Notes: generated by a model not told the origin, from the sequence alone. 64,000 nucleotides of DNA from Nocardioides sp. REDSEA-S33_B3 (GCA_001627335.1 LUPK01000032.1:1-64000); one strand, 5' to 3'; shown: positions 39,213-48,430, numbered from the stretch's first letter. A program made the numbers and translations.

Positions 39213-40151
39213 TCAGAAACCGAGCTTGCGCAGCTGGCGCGGGTCGCGCTGCCAGTCCTTGGCGACCTTGACGTGCAGGTCGAGGTAGACCGGGGTGCCG
39301 AGCATCGCCTCGATCTGCTGGCGCGCGGCCGTGCCGACCTGGCGCAGCCGGGCGCCTTTGCGGCCGATGACGATCCCCTTCTGGGAGTCGCGCTCGACGT
39401 AGAGGTTGGCGTGGATGTCGAGCAGGGGCTTGCCCTCGGGGCGCCCCTCACGCAGGCCCATCTCCTCCACGACGACGGCGATGGAGTGCGGCAGCTCGTC
39501 GCGTACGCCGTCGAGGGCCGCCTCGCGGACCAGCTCGGCCACGAGGACCTCCTCGGGGCTGTCGGTCAGCTCGCCCTCGGGGTAGAGCGGCGGGCCCTCG
39601 GGCAGCAGCCCCACCAGCAGGTCGGCCAGCAGGTCGACCTGGTCGCCGGCCTTCGCCGACACCGGCACGATCTCGGCCCAGTCCGTGCCCGTCTCCTGCC
39701 CCAGCGCCTGGATGGCCAGCAGGTGCTCGCCGATCCGCTCGGGGCTCGCGAGGTCGGTCTTGGTCGCGATGGCGATCTTGGTGGTGCGGCGGACCTTGGC
39801 CAGCTCGCCGACGATGAACCGGTCACCGGGACCGATCTTCTCGTTGCTGGGGAAGCACACCGCGACGACGTCGACCTCGGCCCAGGTGGTGGTCACCAGG
39901 TCGTTGAGCCGCTCGCCGAGCAGCGTGCGCGGACGGTGCAGGCCGGGGGTGTCGACGAGGACCAGCTGGGCGTCGGGACGGTGCACGATGCCGCGCACCA
40001 CGGTGCGCGTGGTCTGGGGCTTGTCGCTGGTGATGGCGATCTTCGAGCCCACCAGGGCGTTGGTGAGCGTGGACTTCCCGGCGTTGGGCCGTCCCACGAA
40101 CGAGGCGAACCCGCTGCGGTGCTCCGGCTGGTCCTGCGTGGTCTCGGTCAT
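39213..40151 (-). CDS. era: GTPase Era
   Basis: A 312-residue GTPase that binds 16S rRNA during 30S subunit maturation. The G1 motif GRPNAGKST, the effector segment SDKPQTTR, G3 in DTPGLHRP and G4 in TKTD lie in the N-terminal G domain. The C-terminal KH domain has GIVIGRKGARLRQVG. The ATG at 40151 overlaps the stop codon of the upstream flavoprotein gene by 4 bp. In mycobacteria era directly follows the CDA-like and CorC genes; here three extra genes intervene. Confidence 0.97.
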   Translation of the reverse strand: MTETTQDQPEHRSGFASFVGRPNAGKSTLTNALVGSKIAITSDKPQTTRTVVRGIVHRPDAQLVLVDTPGLHRPRTLLGERLNDLVTTTWAEVDVVAVCFPSNEKIGPGDRFIVGELAKVRRTTKIAIATKTDLASPERIGEHLLAIQALGQETGTDWAEIVPVSAKAGDQVDLLADLLVGLLPEGPPLYPEGELTDSPEEVLVAELVREAALDGVRDELPHSIAVVVEEMGLREGRPEGKPLLDIHANLYVERDSQKGIVIGRKGARLRQVGTAARQQIEAMLGTPVYLDLHVKVAKDWQRDPRQLRKLGF

Positions 40152-40930
40152 CCCTGGGCCTCCCGTGCCTGGTCGTAGTCGGCCCAGATCTCCTCGTCGG
40201 ACTTGCCGGCGGCCTTGCCGGCCCGCCAGATCGGGCCGGGGTCGACGGCCCGTGGCTGCCGCTCCTGGCCGCCGCGCCAGTAGCCCATGACGTCGTACTG
40301 GTCCGAGGGCAGGCGCCGCTCGCGCATGAGGTGCTTGCGGATGGCGCGCATCTGCGCGGACTCCCCCGCCATCCAGAAGTAGCCGGTGCCCTCGGGCCAG
40401 GTCAGGTCGCTGACCACCTCGGCCAGCGCCGACACCCCGTCGCCGGGTTGGGCCAGCCAGGCGACCTCGGCACGCTCGGGGAGGTAGCCCGGGACCCGCT
40501 CGGGGACCTCGGCCCACACCCGCACCGGCAGGTCGGTGCTCTCCACGATGCGGGCCATCGCCGGCATCGCGGTGAGGTCGCCCACGAGCATCAGCCAGCC
40601 GGCCTCCGCCGGCGGCGCGAAGGAGCCCTTCGGGTCGGTGACCGTCACCGTCTCGCCCACGACGGCGTCGGGTCGTTGGGCCCACTCCGTCACCAGCCCG
40701 ACGTCGTGCACGACGACGTCGAGCACCAGCTCGGCGCCGTCCCACGAGCGGACGGTGTAGTAGCGGCTCTGGAACTGGCCGGGCACGACCAGGCCGACCC
40801 ACTCGTCCGGCACACCGGTGCTGCTGAAGCCCGCCAGGCCCTCGCCCCCGAGGGTCAGCCGGAGCAGGTGGTCGGCGAGCCGCTCGCGGCGCAGGACGGT
40901 CGCGCTGTGCTGCTGGGCTCGGACACTCAC
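40148..40930 (-). CDS. siderophore-interacting protein-type flavin reductase
   Basis: A 260-residue FAD-binding oxidoreductase of the SIP/ViuB family, which reduces ferric siderophores with NAD(P)H. RYYTVRSW is the FAD-binding motif. DPKGSFAPP and LMLVGDLTAMPAMARI form the nucleotide region, and the VMGYWRGG signature lies near the end. It overlaps era by 4 bp and lies 13 bp after tmsB, so it is probably in one transcript with both. No siderophore genes or iron box are visible here. An alternative role as redox partner for the neighbouring fatty-acid enzymes is speculation. Confidence 0.85.
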   Translation of the reverse strand: MSVRAQQHSATVLRRERLADHLLRLTLGGEGLAGFSSTGVPDEWVGLVVPGQFQSRYYTVRSWDGAELVLDVVVHDVGLVTEWAQRPDAVVGETVTVTDPKGSFAPPAEAGWLMLVGDLTAMPAMARIVESTDLPVRVWAEVPERVPGYLPERAEVAWLAQPGDGVSALAEVVSDLTWPEGTGYFWMAGESAQMRAIRKHLMRERRLPSDQYDVMGYWRGGQERQPRAVDPGPIWRAGKAAGKSDEEIWADYDQAREAQG

Positions 40931-40943
40931 GCGCCGAGGCTAC

Positions 40944-42230
40944 TCACCACGACGGACGCAGCGGGAATCCGTCACCGCCCGCGTCGTCGGTCCGCACCGC
41001 CAGCACCTGGTGCAGCTGGATCTCGTTGCGCTCGAACGCCAGCCGGCTTCCTGCCATGTAGAGGCCCCACACCCGGGCGGTCCCCTCGCCCACCTCGGCG
41101 ACCGCGGCGTCCCAGTTCTCCACCAGGTTGCGGCACCAGTCGCGCAGCGTCATGGCGTAGTGGACGCGCAGGTTCTCCTCGTGCATCACCTCGAGCCCGG
41201 CGTCCTGGGCGGCGGTGATGATCGTGCCGGAGCCGGTGAGCTCCCCGTCGGGGAAGACGTAGCGGTCGATGAAGGCGCCGGTCTCGGTCGGCCGGTTGTC
41301 GTGCCGGGTGATGCAGTGGTTGAGCAGCCGGCCCTGCGGACGCAGGTGCTCGCGCAGGAAGCCGAAGTACGCCGGGTACTGCTTGACCCCGATGTGCTCG
41401 GTCAGCCCGATCGAGGAGATCGCGTCGAAGTCGCCCTCGAGGACGTCGCGGTAGTCGCTGTGCCGCACCTCGGCGAGGTCCCCGAGGCCGTCGCGGTCGA
41501 TGGCCTCCTTGGCGTACGACGCCTGCTCCCTGCTCAGGGTCACCCCGAGCGCCCGCACGCCGTAGTGCTGCGCGGCGTGGCGCACCATCCCGCCCCAGCC
41601 GCAGCCGACGTCGAGCAACCGCTGCCCGGGCTGCAGGTCGAGCTTGCGGCACACCAGGTCGAACTTCTCCTGCTGCGCCTCCTCCAGCGTCGCGTCGGCC
41701 TCGGGGTAGACCGCACAGGTGTAGGCCATCGAGGGGCCGAGCACCAGCTCGTAGAAGGCGTTGGAGACGTCGTAGTGGTGCTGGATCGCCTCGGCGTCGC
41801 GTGCCAGCGAGTGGCGCAGCCCCTCGACGGTGCGGCGCCAGCGCGGCAGGTGCTCCTGCGGCGGCGGGGGCGGTGGCTTGAGCACGCCCAGCCCGGCGCC
41901 CGCGACCAGGCCGCGGACCAGGCCGAGCGCCTCGGCCGGCGAGGGCGCCCGGAAGCGCAGGTGGTTCTGCAGCAGCCGCATGGCGTCGTACGGATCCCCG
42001 GGGTGCACGCCGTGGACGCGCAGGTCGCCGCTGACGTAGGCCCGGGCCATCCCGAGGTCGCCCGGCGCGGTGAGGAGGTAGGCCAGGCCGCGCTCGGTGA
42101 CCAGCTCGAGGGTGATGTCGGCGCCGGGCGGGCCCGCGCTCGAGCCGTCGTAGGCCTCGAGGCGCACCGGCATGCCGTCGCGCAGCAGCGAGGCGACCGC
42201 CTCGCCGATGGAGAGGTTCCGAGAGGTCAC
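40944..42230 (-). CDS. tmsB: SAM-dependent fatty-acid methyltransferase (TmsB/UfaA1-like)
   Basis: A 428-residue methyltransferase of the cyclopropane fatty-acid synthase family. The SAM motif is LLDVGCGWGGM, the family signature AIQHHYDVSNAFYELVLG comes before it, and TEHIGVKQYPAYF follows. Coupled directly to a flavoprotein oxidoreductase (4-bp overlap), it matches the tmsA-tmsB / bfaA-bfaB pair. In that pair the methyltransferase adds a methylene at C10 of oleoyl phospholipids, which the partner then reduces to 10-methyl-stearate (tuberculostearate). A plain cyclopropane synthase cannot be excluded from sequence alone; the neighbour makes the tms reading stronger. Confidence 0.82.
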   Translation of the reverse strand: MTSRNLSIGEAVASLLRDGMPVRLEAYDGSSAGPPGADITLELVTERGLAYLLTAPGDLGMARAYVSGDLRVHGVHPGDPYDAMRLLQNHLRFRAPSPAEALGLVRGLVAGAGLGVLKPPPPPPQEHLPRWRRTVEGLRHSLARDAEAIQHHYDVSNAFYELVLGPSMAYTCAVYPEADATLEEAQQEKFDLVCRKLDLQPGQRLLDVGCGWGGMVRHAAQHYGVRALGVTLSREQASYAKEAIDRDGLGDLAEVRHSDYRDVLEGDFDAISSIGLTEHIGVKQYPAYFGFLREHLRPQGRLLNHCITRHDNRPTETGAFIDRYVFPDGELTGSGTIITAAQDAGLEVMHEENLRVHYAMTLRDWCRNLVENWDAAVAEVGEGTARVWGLYMAGSRLAFERNEIQLHQVLAVRTDDAGGDGFPLRPSW

Positions 42231-43597
42231 TGGCGTCGCACCACCTTGTCGTAGAGGGAGGTCAAGCGGCCGTCGGGGTCGTGGACGGCCTTCACGGCGG
42301 CCAGCCGGGCGCCGTCGTAGAGCCGGTCGAAGGTCTCGCGGTCGTAGAACGCCTCGGAGTACAGCGACTTGTGCCCTCCCAGGGCATGGACGCGCTCCTC
42401 GACCGCGCGGTTCACCGGACCCAGCGGGGCGTCGTCACCGACGTGGACGGTGCCCCAGAAGCCGATGTTGACGTAGGGCCGCCCCGGCTCGAGGGGGTAC
42501 GTCGGCCAGTCCCGTCGCGCGACCAGCGGACAGATCCACACCGGGGTCATGCCCACGTGGTCGTCGAACCAGTCGAGGAACTCCGGGAGCCGCTCGACCG
42601 GCACCTCGACGTCCTGGACGACGCGCTCACGCCGGGGACGCCCGGCGCGACGGTCGAGCCGGTCCACCAGGCCCCAGCGGGTGTCGAGACCGACCAGCCG
42701 GTGGTAGACGTCGCTGCGCCGCCAGCGGCGCGGCCAGGCTCGACGCACCCAGGGGCGGTGCAGGCCCAGGGCACCGGAGCACCAGAACCAGTCGGTGTCC
42801 CAGCGCCACAGGTAGTCCAGGGTGGTCAGCTCGTCGCGCGGGCGACTCTGCACCGACCGGAAGAAGATCTCCGTGCCCGTGTAGTCGCTGGGCCGGGTCG
42901 CCGGTCCCTCGCGCCAGCGGGCCACGGTGAGGTAGGCCTCGTCGGGGGCGAAGACCACCCCGTCGAGCCCGTCGACCTGCTCCCCGTCGTGCTCACCGGT
43001 CTCCACGATCGTGGCGACCGTCTTGGCCAGCAGGCCCCGGTCGTCGATGCGGACGTGCTCGAGCTCGACGTGCCCCGGTGCCGGCAGCAGCTCGATCACG
43101 AGCCGCGTGGCGTAGCCCAACGAGCCGTAGGAGTTGGGGAAGGCGTCGAAGAGGTCGTCCCCCGGGCGGACCGTCACCACGTCCCCGGCCCCGGTGAGGA
43201 CGTCCATCTCCAGGACCGCCTCGTGCGGCAGGCCGTGGCGGAAGCTCGTGGACTCGATCCCGAGACCGGTGACCGCGCCACCGAGGGTGATGGTGCGCAG
43301 CTGCGGCACCACCGTGGGGACCAGGCCGTGGGCCAGCGTCGCGTCGACGAGGTCCTCGTAGGTGCACATCCCCTGCACCTGGGCGGTCCGGCTCACCGGG
43401 TCGACCTCGAGGACGCCCGCGAGACAGGACACGTCGAGCCCGGCCCCCACCGCGGTGCGGGGCCGGAAGAGGTTGGAGGTGGTCTTGGCCAGCCGCACCG
43501 GGGAGCCCGCCGGGATGGCGGCGTACGACGCCCGCAGCGCCCGGATCGCGTCCGCGTGCTGCTGCCAGGGGTCGATGGAGCGGCGTGCCTCCCTCAC
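42227..43597 (-). CDS. tmsA: FAD-linked oxidoreductase (TmsA/BfaA-like)
   Basis: A 456-residue flavoprotein of the FAD-linked oxidase (FAD_binding_4) family: VRLAKTTSNLFRPR, then VSCLAGVLEVDPVSRTAQVQGMCTYEDLV and ITLGGAVTGLGIESTSFRHGLPHE in the FAD domain. A large C-terminal substrate domain contains YVNIGFWGTVHV. Its stop overlaps the methyltransferase start, and the pair mirrors the actinobacterial operon for 10-methyl fatty acids, where this enzyme reduces the 10-methylene intermediate. The DUF and FAD order matches that role; assignment relies on context plus family. Confidence 0.82.
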   Translation of the reverse strand: MREARRSIDPWQQHADAIRALRASYAAIPAGSPVRLAKTTSNLFRPRTAVGAGLDVSCLAGVLEVDPVSRTAQVQGMCTYEDLVDATLAHGLVPTVVPQLRTITLGGAVTGLGIESTSFRHGLPHEAVLEMDVLTGAGDVVTVRPGDDLFDAFPNSYGSLGYATRLVIELLPAPGHVELEHVRIDDRGLLAKTVATIVETGEHDGEQVDGLDGVVFAPDEAYLTVARWREGPATRPSDYTGTEIFFRSVQSRPRDELTTLDYLWRWDTDWFWCSGALGLHRPWVRRAWPRRWRRSDVYHRLVGLDTRWGLVDRLDRRAGRPRRERVVQDVEVPVERLPEFLDWFDDHVGMTPVWICPLVARRDWPTYPLEPGRPYVNIGFWGTVHVGDDAPLGPVNRAVEERVHALGGHKSLYSEAFYDRETFDRLYDGARLAAVKAVHDPDGRLTSLYDKVVRRQ

Positions 43598-43618
43598 CCC
43601 ACCGACGGTACTCCCGGA

Positions 43619-43975
43619 TCAGCCGGTGTGGGTCTCCACCAGGTTGCCCTTGATGTCGCCGCGGTGAACCGGCACTCCGGTGCCGGCGAAGTCGCGCACA
43701 GCCGCGAGGTCGGCCTCGGCGAGCGTCTCCGCACCGGTGAGGACGACGGCCGCCTCGAGGCCGCCGGACCCGGAGGCCACCGCCATCGCCACGCACACGC
43801 CGAGCGCGGAGACCCGCAGTGAGGGCAGGTCGACGGTGGCGGCGGCGTAGGTGCGTCCGTCGGAGTCGCGGACCGCGGCCCCCTCCGCGGCGCCGGTGCG
43901 CGCACGGGTGGCACGGGCCAGCGTCACCAGCTTCGTGTCCTCGGGGCTCGGCTGGACGGCCTGGGGCTCACTCAT
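43619..43975 (-). CDS. cytidine-deaminase-like protein without zinc ligands
   Basis: A 118-residue protein with the outline of a cytidine deaminase fold (VTLARATRARTGAAEGAAVRD, then TYAAATVDLPSLRVSAL). The zinc motifs HAE and PCxxC are absent: SALGVCVAMA stands where the His-Ala-Glu helix begins. It corresponds to the small conserved protein found between era and the CorC-like gene in mycobacteria (Rv2365c type). A catalytic role is unlikely. Its ATG overlaps the end of the CorC-like gene. Confidence 0.7.
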   Translation of the reverse strand: MSEPQAVQPSPEDTKLVTLARATRARTGAAEGAAVRDSDGRTYAAATVDLPSLRVSALGVCVAMAVASGSGGLEAAVVLTGAETLAEADLAAVRDFAGTGVPVHRGDIKGNLVETHTG

Positions 43976-45263
43976 CCTCGTCCTCCTCCTCGTCGTGCTC
44001 GACCCGGGTGATGAGCACGGTGTCGATCTTGTTGCGGCGTCCGGCGGCGGACTCGGCGACGAAGCGCAGGCCGTGCGCCTCGACCATGGAGCCGGGGATC
44101 GGGACCAGCCCGAGGTGCTTGGCCATCAGGCCGCCGACGGAGTCGACGTCCTCCTCCTCGACGTCGAAGCCGAACAGCTCGTCGAGGTCGTCGACGGGGT
44201 AGCGCGAGGAGACGCGGTAGAGGTCGTCGGCGACCAGGTGCGCGTGCACCTCGTCGGCGTCGTACTCGTCGCTGATCTCGCCGACGATCTCCTCCAGGAT
44301 GTCCTCGATGGTGATCAGGCCGGCGGTGCCGCCGTACTCGTCGACGACGATCGCGACATGCTGGCGGCGGGCCTGCATCTCGCGCAGCAGGTCGTCGACC
44401 GGCTTGGACTCCGGCACCCAGTACGGCTCACGCATGTGGGACTCGATGCGCTCGGTGAACTCCGCGTCGGGCTCGTCGAAGTCGCGACGGACGAGGTCCT
44501 TGAGGTAGGCGACCCCGACGACGTGGTCGAGGTTGTCCTCGATGACCGGCACCCGGCTGAAGCCCGAGCGCAGGAACAGCGACAGCGTCTGGCGGAGGTT
44601 CTTGTGGCGCTCGACGAAGACCACGTCGCCGCGCGGGACCATCACCTCGCGGGCGGTGGTGTCGGAGAGGTCGAAGACCGAGTGGATCATCCGGCGCTCC
44701 TCGCTCTCGATGAGGGAGGAGGCCTCGGCGAGGTCCACGAGCTCGCGCAGCTCGGTCTCGGTCGAGAACGGGCCGTCGGTGAAGCCCTTGCCCGGCGTGA
44801 TCGCGTTGCCGAGCAGGATCAGCACCCGCGGCACGGGTCCGAGGACCCGGGTGACCCACGTGAGCGGGCCGGCCGAGAACAGGGCGACGGACTCCGAGTG
44901 CTGGCGCCCCAGGGTCCGCGGGGCGACGCCGATGACCACGAAGGACAGCACGAGCATCACCGCCACGGTGACCATGACGGTCACCGCCCACGACTCCTGG
45001 AAGCGCTCGCGCACCAGCAGGGTCGCCAGCACGATCGCGGTGACCTCGCACGCGAGGCGGAGCAGCAGCGCGGTGTTGAGGTAGCGCGGCGCGTCCTCCA
45101 GCAGGTGCAGCAGCCGCTTCGAGCCGGCACGCTCCTCGGCCGCCAGCTCCCCGGCGCGTGCCTGGGAGAACGACCCGAGCGCCGCGTCCGCGGCCGAGAA
45201 GGCCCCGGCGAGCAGGACCAGTGAGGCCACCGTCACCAGCAGCCAGAGGTCACCCGCGCTCAT
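43968..45263 (-). CDS. CorC/HlyC-family CNNM-CBS membrane protein
   Basis: A 431-residue hemolysin-C/CorC-type protein: a CNNM (DUF21) membrane domain with three or four spans (about 5-145), two CBS domains (about 200-325, with [10 protein letters not shown] and [20 protein letters not shown]) and a CorC_HlyC C-terminal domain. Members export magnesium or cobalt or support ion homeostasis. The ATG at 45263 overlaps the ybeY stop by 4 bp. The C-terminus ends in an acidic tail. The order phoH-ybeY-corC-CDA-like is conserved in actinobacteria. Confidence 0.92.
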   Translation of the reverse strand: MSAGDLWLLVTVASLVLLAGAFSAADAALGSFSQARAGELAAEERAGSKRLLHLLEDAPRYLNTALLLRLACEVTAIVLATLLVRERFQESWAVTVMVTVAVMLVLSFVVIGVAPRTLGRQHSESVALFSAGPLTWVTRVLGPVPRVLILLGNAITPGKGFTDGPFSTETELRELVDLAEASSLIESEERRMIHSVFDLSDTTAREVMVPRGDVVFVERHKNLRQTLSLFLRSGFSRVPVIEDNLDHVVGVAYLKDLVRRDFDEPDAEFTERIESHMREPYWVPESKPVDDLLREMQARRQHVAIVVDEYGGTAGLITIEDILEEIVGEISDEYDADEVHAHLVADDLYRVSSRYPVDDLDELFGFDVEEEDVDSVGGLMAKHLGLVPIPGSMVEAHGLRFVAESAAGRRNKIDTVLITRVEHDEEEDEDE

Positions 45264-45715
45264 CCGAGGCTCGACCGCCAGGCTGCGAGCAGCTCGTCCT
45301 GGAGACCGAACATCTCCTTGTGCTCCTCGGGCTCGGCGTGGTCGTAGCCCAGCAGGTGCAGGATGCCGTGCACGGTGAGCAGGTCGAGCTCGGCGACGGT
45401 GCCGTGGCCGGCGGTCTCCCCCTGGCGCTCGGCGACCACGGGGCACAGGACCAGGTCGCCCAGGACGCCCTCCTCGGGCTCCTCGCCCACCAGGCCGGGA
45501 CGCAGCTCGTCCATGGGGAAGGCCAGCACGTCGGTGGGGCCCTGCTTGTCCATCCACTGCTCGTTGAGCTCGGCGATGGTCTGCTCGTCGACGGCCTTGA
45601 TGCACAGCTCGGCCAGCGCGTGCACCCGCATCCGGTCCATCACGAACCGGGCGAGGGTGGAGAGCCGGCGTACGTCGACGTCGCGACCGGACTCGTCGAG
45701 GACCTCGATGCTCAC
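45260..45715 (-). CDS. ybeY: endoribonuclease YbeY
   Basis: A 151-residue zinc-dependent rRNA-processing endonuclease that acts in 16S 3'-end maturation and ribosome quality control. The zinc motif HGILHLLGYDH supplies H116, H120 and H126; GPTDVLAFPMDE is the conserved upstream segment. The start overlaps the phoH stop by 4 bp. Co-occurrence with era and rsmE forms a ribosome-biogenesis neighbourhood. Confidence 0.96.
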   Translation of the reverse strand: MSIEVLDESGRDVDVRRLSTLARFVMDRMRVHALAELCIKAVDEQTIAELNEQWMDKQGPTDVLAFPMDELRPGLVGEEPEEGVLGDLVLCPVVAERQGETAGHGTVAELDLLTVHGILHLLGYDHAEPEEHKEMFGLQDELLAAWRSSLG

Positions 45716-46743
45716 GATCGCTGCTTCCTGTGGGGTCGAGGCTGGGCGGGCCGCTGGTCGCGTCCCTCGCCCTGCTGGGCCCGTGCGTCGAACTCGTCGT
45801 AGGCGGCGACGATGCGGCCGACCAGCTTGTGCCGCACGACGTCGGCGGAGGTCAGGCGGTGGAAGCCGATGTCCTCGACCCCGTCGAGGATGTCCTCGAC
45901 GACGCGCAGGCCCGAGCGGACGCCGCCGGGCAGGTCGGTCTGGGTGATGTCACCGGTCACGACGATCTTGGAGCCGAAGCCGAGCCGGGTGAGGAACATC
46001 TTCATCTGCTCCGGCGTGGTGTTCTGCGCCTCGTCGAGGATGATGAAGGAGTCGTTGAGCGTGCGGCCCCGCATGTAGGCCAGCGGCGCGACCTCGATGG
46101 TGCCCGCGGCCATCAGCTTGGGGATCGAGTCGGGGTCGATCATGTCGTGCAGCGCGTCGTAGAGCGGCCGGAGGTAGGGGTCGATCTTCTCCCCCAGCGT
46201 GCCGGGCAGGAAGCCGAGGTGCTCGCCGGCCTCGACGGCCGGGCGGGTCAGGATGATCCGGTTGGCCTGCTTGGACTGCAGCGCCTGCACGGCCTTGGCC
46301 ATCGCGAGGTAGGTCTTGCCGGTGCCCGCGGGACCGATGCCGAAGGTGATGGTGTGCTCGTCGATGGAGTCGACGTAGCGCTTCTGGTTGAGCGTCTTGG
46401 GTCGGATCGAGCGGCCGCGGTTGGACAGGATGTTGAGGCTCAGCACGTCCGCGGGGCGCTCGGTGGTCTCGGCGCGCAGCATGCCGAGCACCCGGTCGAC
46501 CGTCTCGGACGTAACCGACTGGCCGGTGCGCAGGATCGTGACGAGCTCGTCGAGCAGCCGCTCGCCGAGCGCGAGCTCGGAGGGCTCACCGATCATCGTG
46601 ATCCGGTTGCCACGGACGTGCAGGTCGGCCTCGAGGGCCTCCTCGAGCCGCGCGAGGTGCTCGTCACCGGGGCCGAGCAGGCTGACCATGTCGATGCTGG
46701 TGGGGACCACCACGGTGTGGCGGGTCTGGTGCGCGTCAGTCAT
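45712..46743 (-). CDS. phoH: PhoH-family ATPase
   Basis: A 343-residue P-loop protein with an N-terminal KH-like/PhoH-specific segment (about 25-100), Walker [14 protein letters not shown] (about 138) and Walker [16 protein letters not shown]-type and GDITQTDLP segments complete the core. The KRYVDSID box just before Walker A is typical. It is probably an RNA-directed ATPase acting with YbeY, its operon partner. It is the first gene of the phoH-ybeY-corC-CDA unit. Confidence 0.95.
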   Translation of the reverse strand: MTDAHQTRHTVVVPTSIDMVSLLGPGDEHLARLEEALEADLHVRGNRITMIGEPSELALGERLLDELVTILRTGQSVTSETVDRVLGMLRAETTERPADVLSLNILSNRGRSIRPKTLNQKRYVDSIDEHTITFGIGPAGTGKTYLAMAKAVQALQSKQANRIILTRPAVEAGEHLGFLPGTLGEKIDPYLRPLYDALHDMIDPDSIPKLMAAGTIEVAPLAYMRGRTLNDSFIILDEAQNTTPEQMKMFLTRLGFGSKIVVTGDITQTDLPGGVRSGLRVVEDILDGVEDIGFHRLTSADVVRHKLVGRIVAAYDEFDARAQQGEGRDQRPAQPRPHRKQRS

Positions 46744-46877
46744 GGATGCCCGGGCGGGCCCTCTCTCTTGCGGGTCTCATGCAGCCCCTCCACTCTACGG
46801 CGTGGGGCGCTGCGCTCCCAGCGGGTAACGCGTCGGGGCTCGCTCCTCGGGCCCGGGGTGGACGCACAGCCGCCGCG

Positions 46878-46883
46878 TACCGT
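46878..46883 (+). promoter_or_regulatory. probable leaderless -10 element
   Basis: TACCGT followed by 6 nt and the GTG start of the small membrane protein gene; no ribosome binding site is visible. Confidence 0.45.
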
Positions 46884-46889
46884 GGCAGC

Positions 46890-47165
46890 GTGCCCGGTCC
46901 CGACTCCCCGCCCCTCGACTGGGACGACGAGGACCCCGACCCCGACGACGAGTCGCTGCCGCCGTACTGGTTCGCCGGGCAGGCGCTCCCCCAGGACGCT
47001 CGGCGGATGGGGCTGACCCACCACACGGCCGAAGGGGCCCTGCTCGACTTCGGCGGACGGTTGGACCCTGCCAAGCCGCTGCACCGGTGGACGGCGTGGT
47101 TCCTGCTGGTGGTCTTCGGGCTGCCGGTCGTCTTCGCCGTGGTGCGGGTGGTGCTCTACCTGTAG
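46890..47165 (+). CDS. small acidic tail-anchored-type membrane protein
   Basis: A 91-residue protein with a strongly acidic, Pro-rich N-terminal half (DWDDEDPDPDDESLPPYWF) and one C-terminal hydrophobic span (about 70-91). The rest would face the cytoplasm. GTG 46890 is preferred over earlier frame positions because it lies 6 nt after a -10-like TACCGT. No known family was recognised. It converges on the copper-monooxygenase gene with 6 bp between stops. Confidence 0.65.
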   Translation: MPGPDSPPLDWDDEDPDPDDESLPPYWFAGQALPQDARRMGLTHHTAEGALLDFGGRLDPAKPLHRWTAWFLLVVFGLPVVFAVVRVVLYL

Positions 47166-47171
47166 GCCCGA

Positions 47172-48422
47172 TCAGAACCTGCTGGTCGGCGCGCCCGCGG
47201 CGTAGGCCACCGAGAGCGTGCCCAGGCACATCTCGTCGGTGGAGCCCTCGCCCCACAGGACGTACTTCTCCTGCTGGCCCTCGAAGGCCGGGAGCTTGTC
47301 GCGCAGCCACTGCTCGTGGCGGCAGGTGACGGTCAGCGTGTCTCCGGGCTCGAGGGTCAGCGGCTCCACGGGCTGGCTGCCCTGGTCGTCGAAGTCCCAC
47401 AGGTCCACGTCGAGCAGGGTCCGCTCGCGCGGCGTGCCCTGGTTGGCGACGACGGAGATCTCGCGACCCAGCAGGTGCATGTGCCCGGCGACCCCGAGGA
47501 CGGTCATCTCCTGGCCCACCCGCCGGGTGCACGTGGTGGTCTCGGAGGGCTCCTCGAGCTCCCCGCAGAGCAGGTGCAGGGCATCGGCGGTGAGCGCGGC
47601 GCCGCCGAAGCGCTGGCGCAGGTCGACCATCGCGGCCTCGCGGTCGCAGAGCGGGCCCTCCGAACGGGCCTCGCGGCAGGGCAGCTCCACCGGCGCCGGC
47701 ATGAGGTAGGTGTGCAGCGACTGCAGGTCGGTGTCGCCCGGCATCCACCGCAGCTGGGTGGCCGACCGGTCGGGGGTCGCGCCCTTGAGCAGGTTGTAGT
47801 GCACCTGCATGACGACCCGGCTGCCGGCCTCCAGGCGGGTGCCGTAGCCGTCGCGGGTCGCCCGCTCGTCGCCGCCCGGCGCCCACGCGGCCAGCCAGTT
47901 GGCGTCGGTGAGCCGGGAGAAGTCGCCCTCCAGGCCGCTCCCGCCGAAGCAGGTCCACCCGGGGTCGACCGTCTTGGCGTCGAGCTCCTCGGCCGCCGCG
48001 ACCTGGTCGGCGTCGACCTTGAACAAGATGACGTGGTGCACGACGTCGGGGTTGCCCGGCAGCACCTGGCTGCCGGTGAGCCAGACGTCCTCCTCGAGCC
48101 CGGGGTCCAGGAGGAAGCAGCGGTAGTCGTCGGTGCCGGCCCCGCTGGGAGCACTGGGGGTGTAGTCGGTGTCCATCTCCAGCGTCATCCGCTGCTCGCC
48201 GCGGCGCAGGGCGACCTGCTTGCCGGGCTCGACCGACGAGAGCTGCTGGGCGGCCACCTCGGGCGGGGCCGGTGGCTCGAGGACGTCGGCGGCGTCACCG
48301 GTACGCCTGTCCTCCCCCGTCTGCAGCAGCGCGACCGCCACCGTGCCGACCACGGCCAGCACCGCGGCGACCAGGACCGCCAGGAGCCGCCGGGTCGTCC
48401 GACCACTCATCCAGCCGCTCAT
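47172..48422 (-). CDS. secreted PHM-like copper type II monooxygenase
   Basis: A 416-residue exported protein with an N-terminal signal anchor (about 10-33) and the two-domain fold of peptidylglycine alpha-hydroxylating / dopamine beta-monooxygenases. All six copper ligands of PHM have counterparts: H129 and H130 in VVHHVILF and H208 in MQVHYN (CuH); H314 and H316 in AGHMHLLG and M398 in TDEMCLG (CuM). Paired cysteines (C102, C158, C249, C259, C286, C298, C367, C399) suggest disulfides. Bacterial homologues are known but uncharacterised as far as I know. The physiological substrate is unknown. It lies 8 bp downstream of the HIT gene. Confidence 0.83.
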   Translation of the reverse strand: MSGWMSGRTTRRLLAVLVAAVLAVVGTVAVALLQTGEDRRTGDAADVLEPPAPPEVAAQQLSSVEPGKQVALRRGEQRMTLEMDTDYTPSAPSGAGTDDYRCFLLDPGLEEDVWLTGSQVLPGNPDVVHHVILFKVDADQVAAAEELDAKTVDPGWTCFGGSGLEGDFSRLTDANWLAAWAPGGDERATRDGYGTRLEAGSRVVMQVHYNLLKGATPDRSATQLRWMPGDTDLQSLHTYLMPAPVELPCREARSEGPLCDREAAMVDLRQRFGGAALTADALHLLCGELEEPSETTTCTRRVGQEMTVLGVAGHMHLLGREISVVANQGTPRERTLLDVDLWDFDDQGSQPVEPLTLEPGDTLTVTCRHEQWLRDKLPAFEGQQEKYVLWGEGSTDEMCLGTLSVAYAAGAPTSRF

Positions 48423-48430
48423 CCGGCCGC

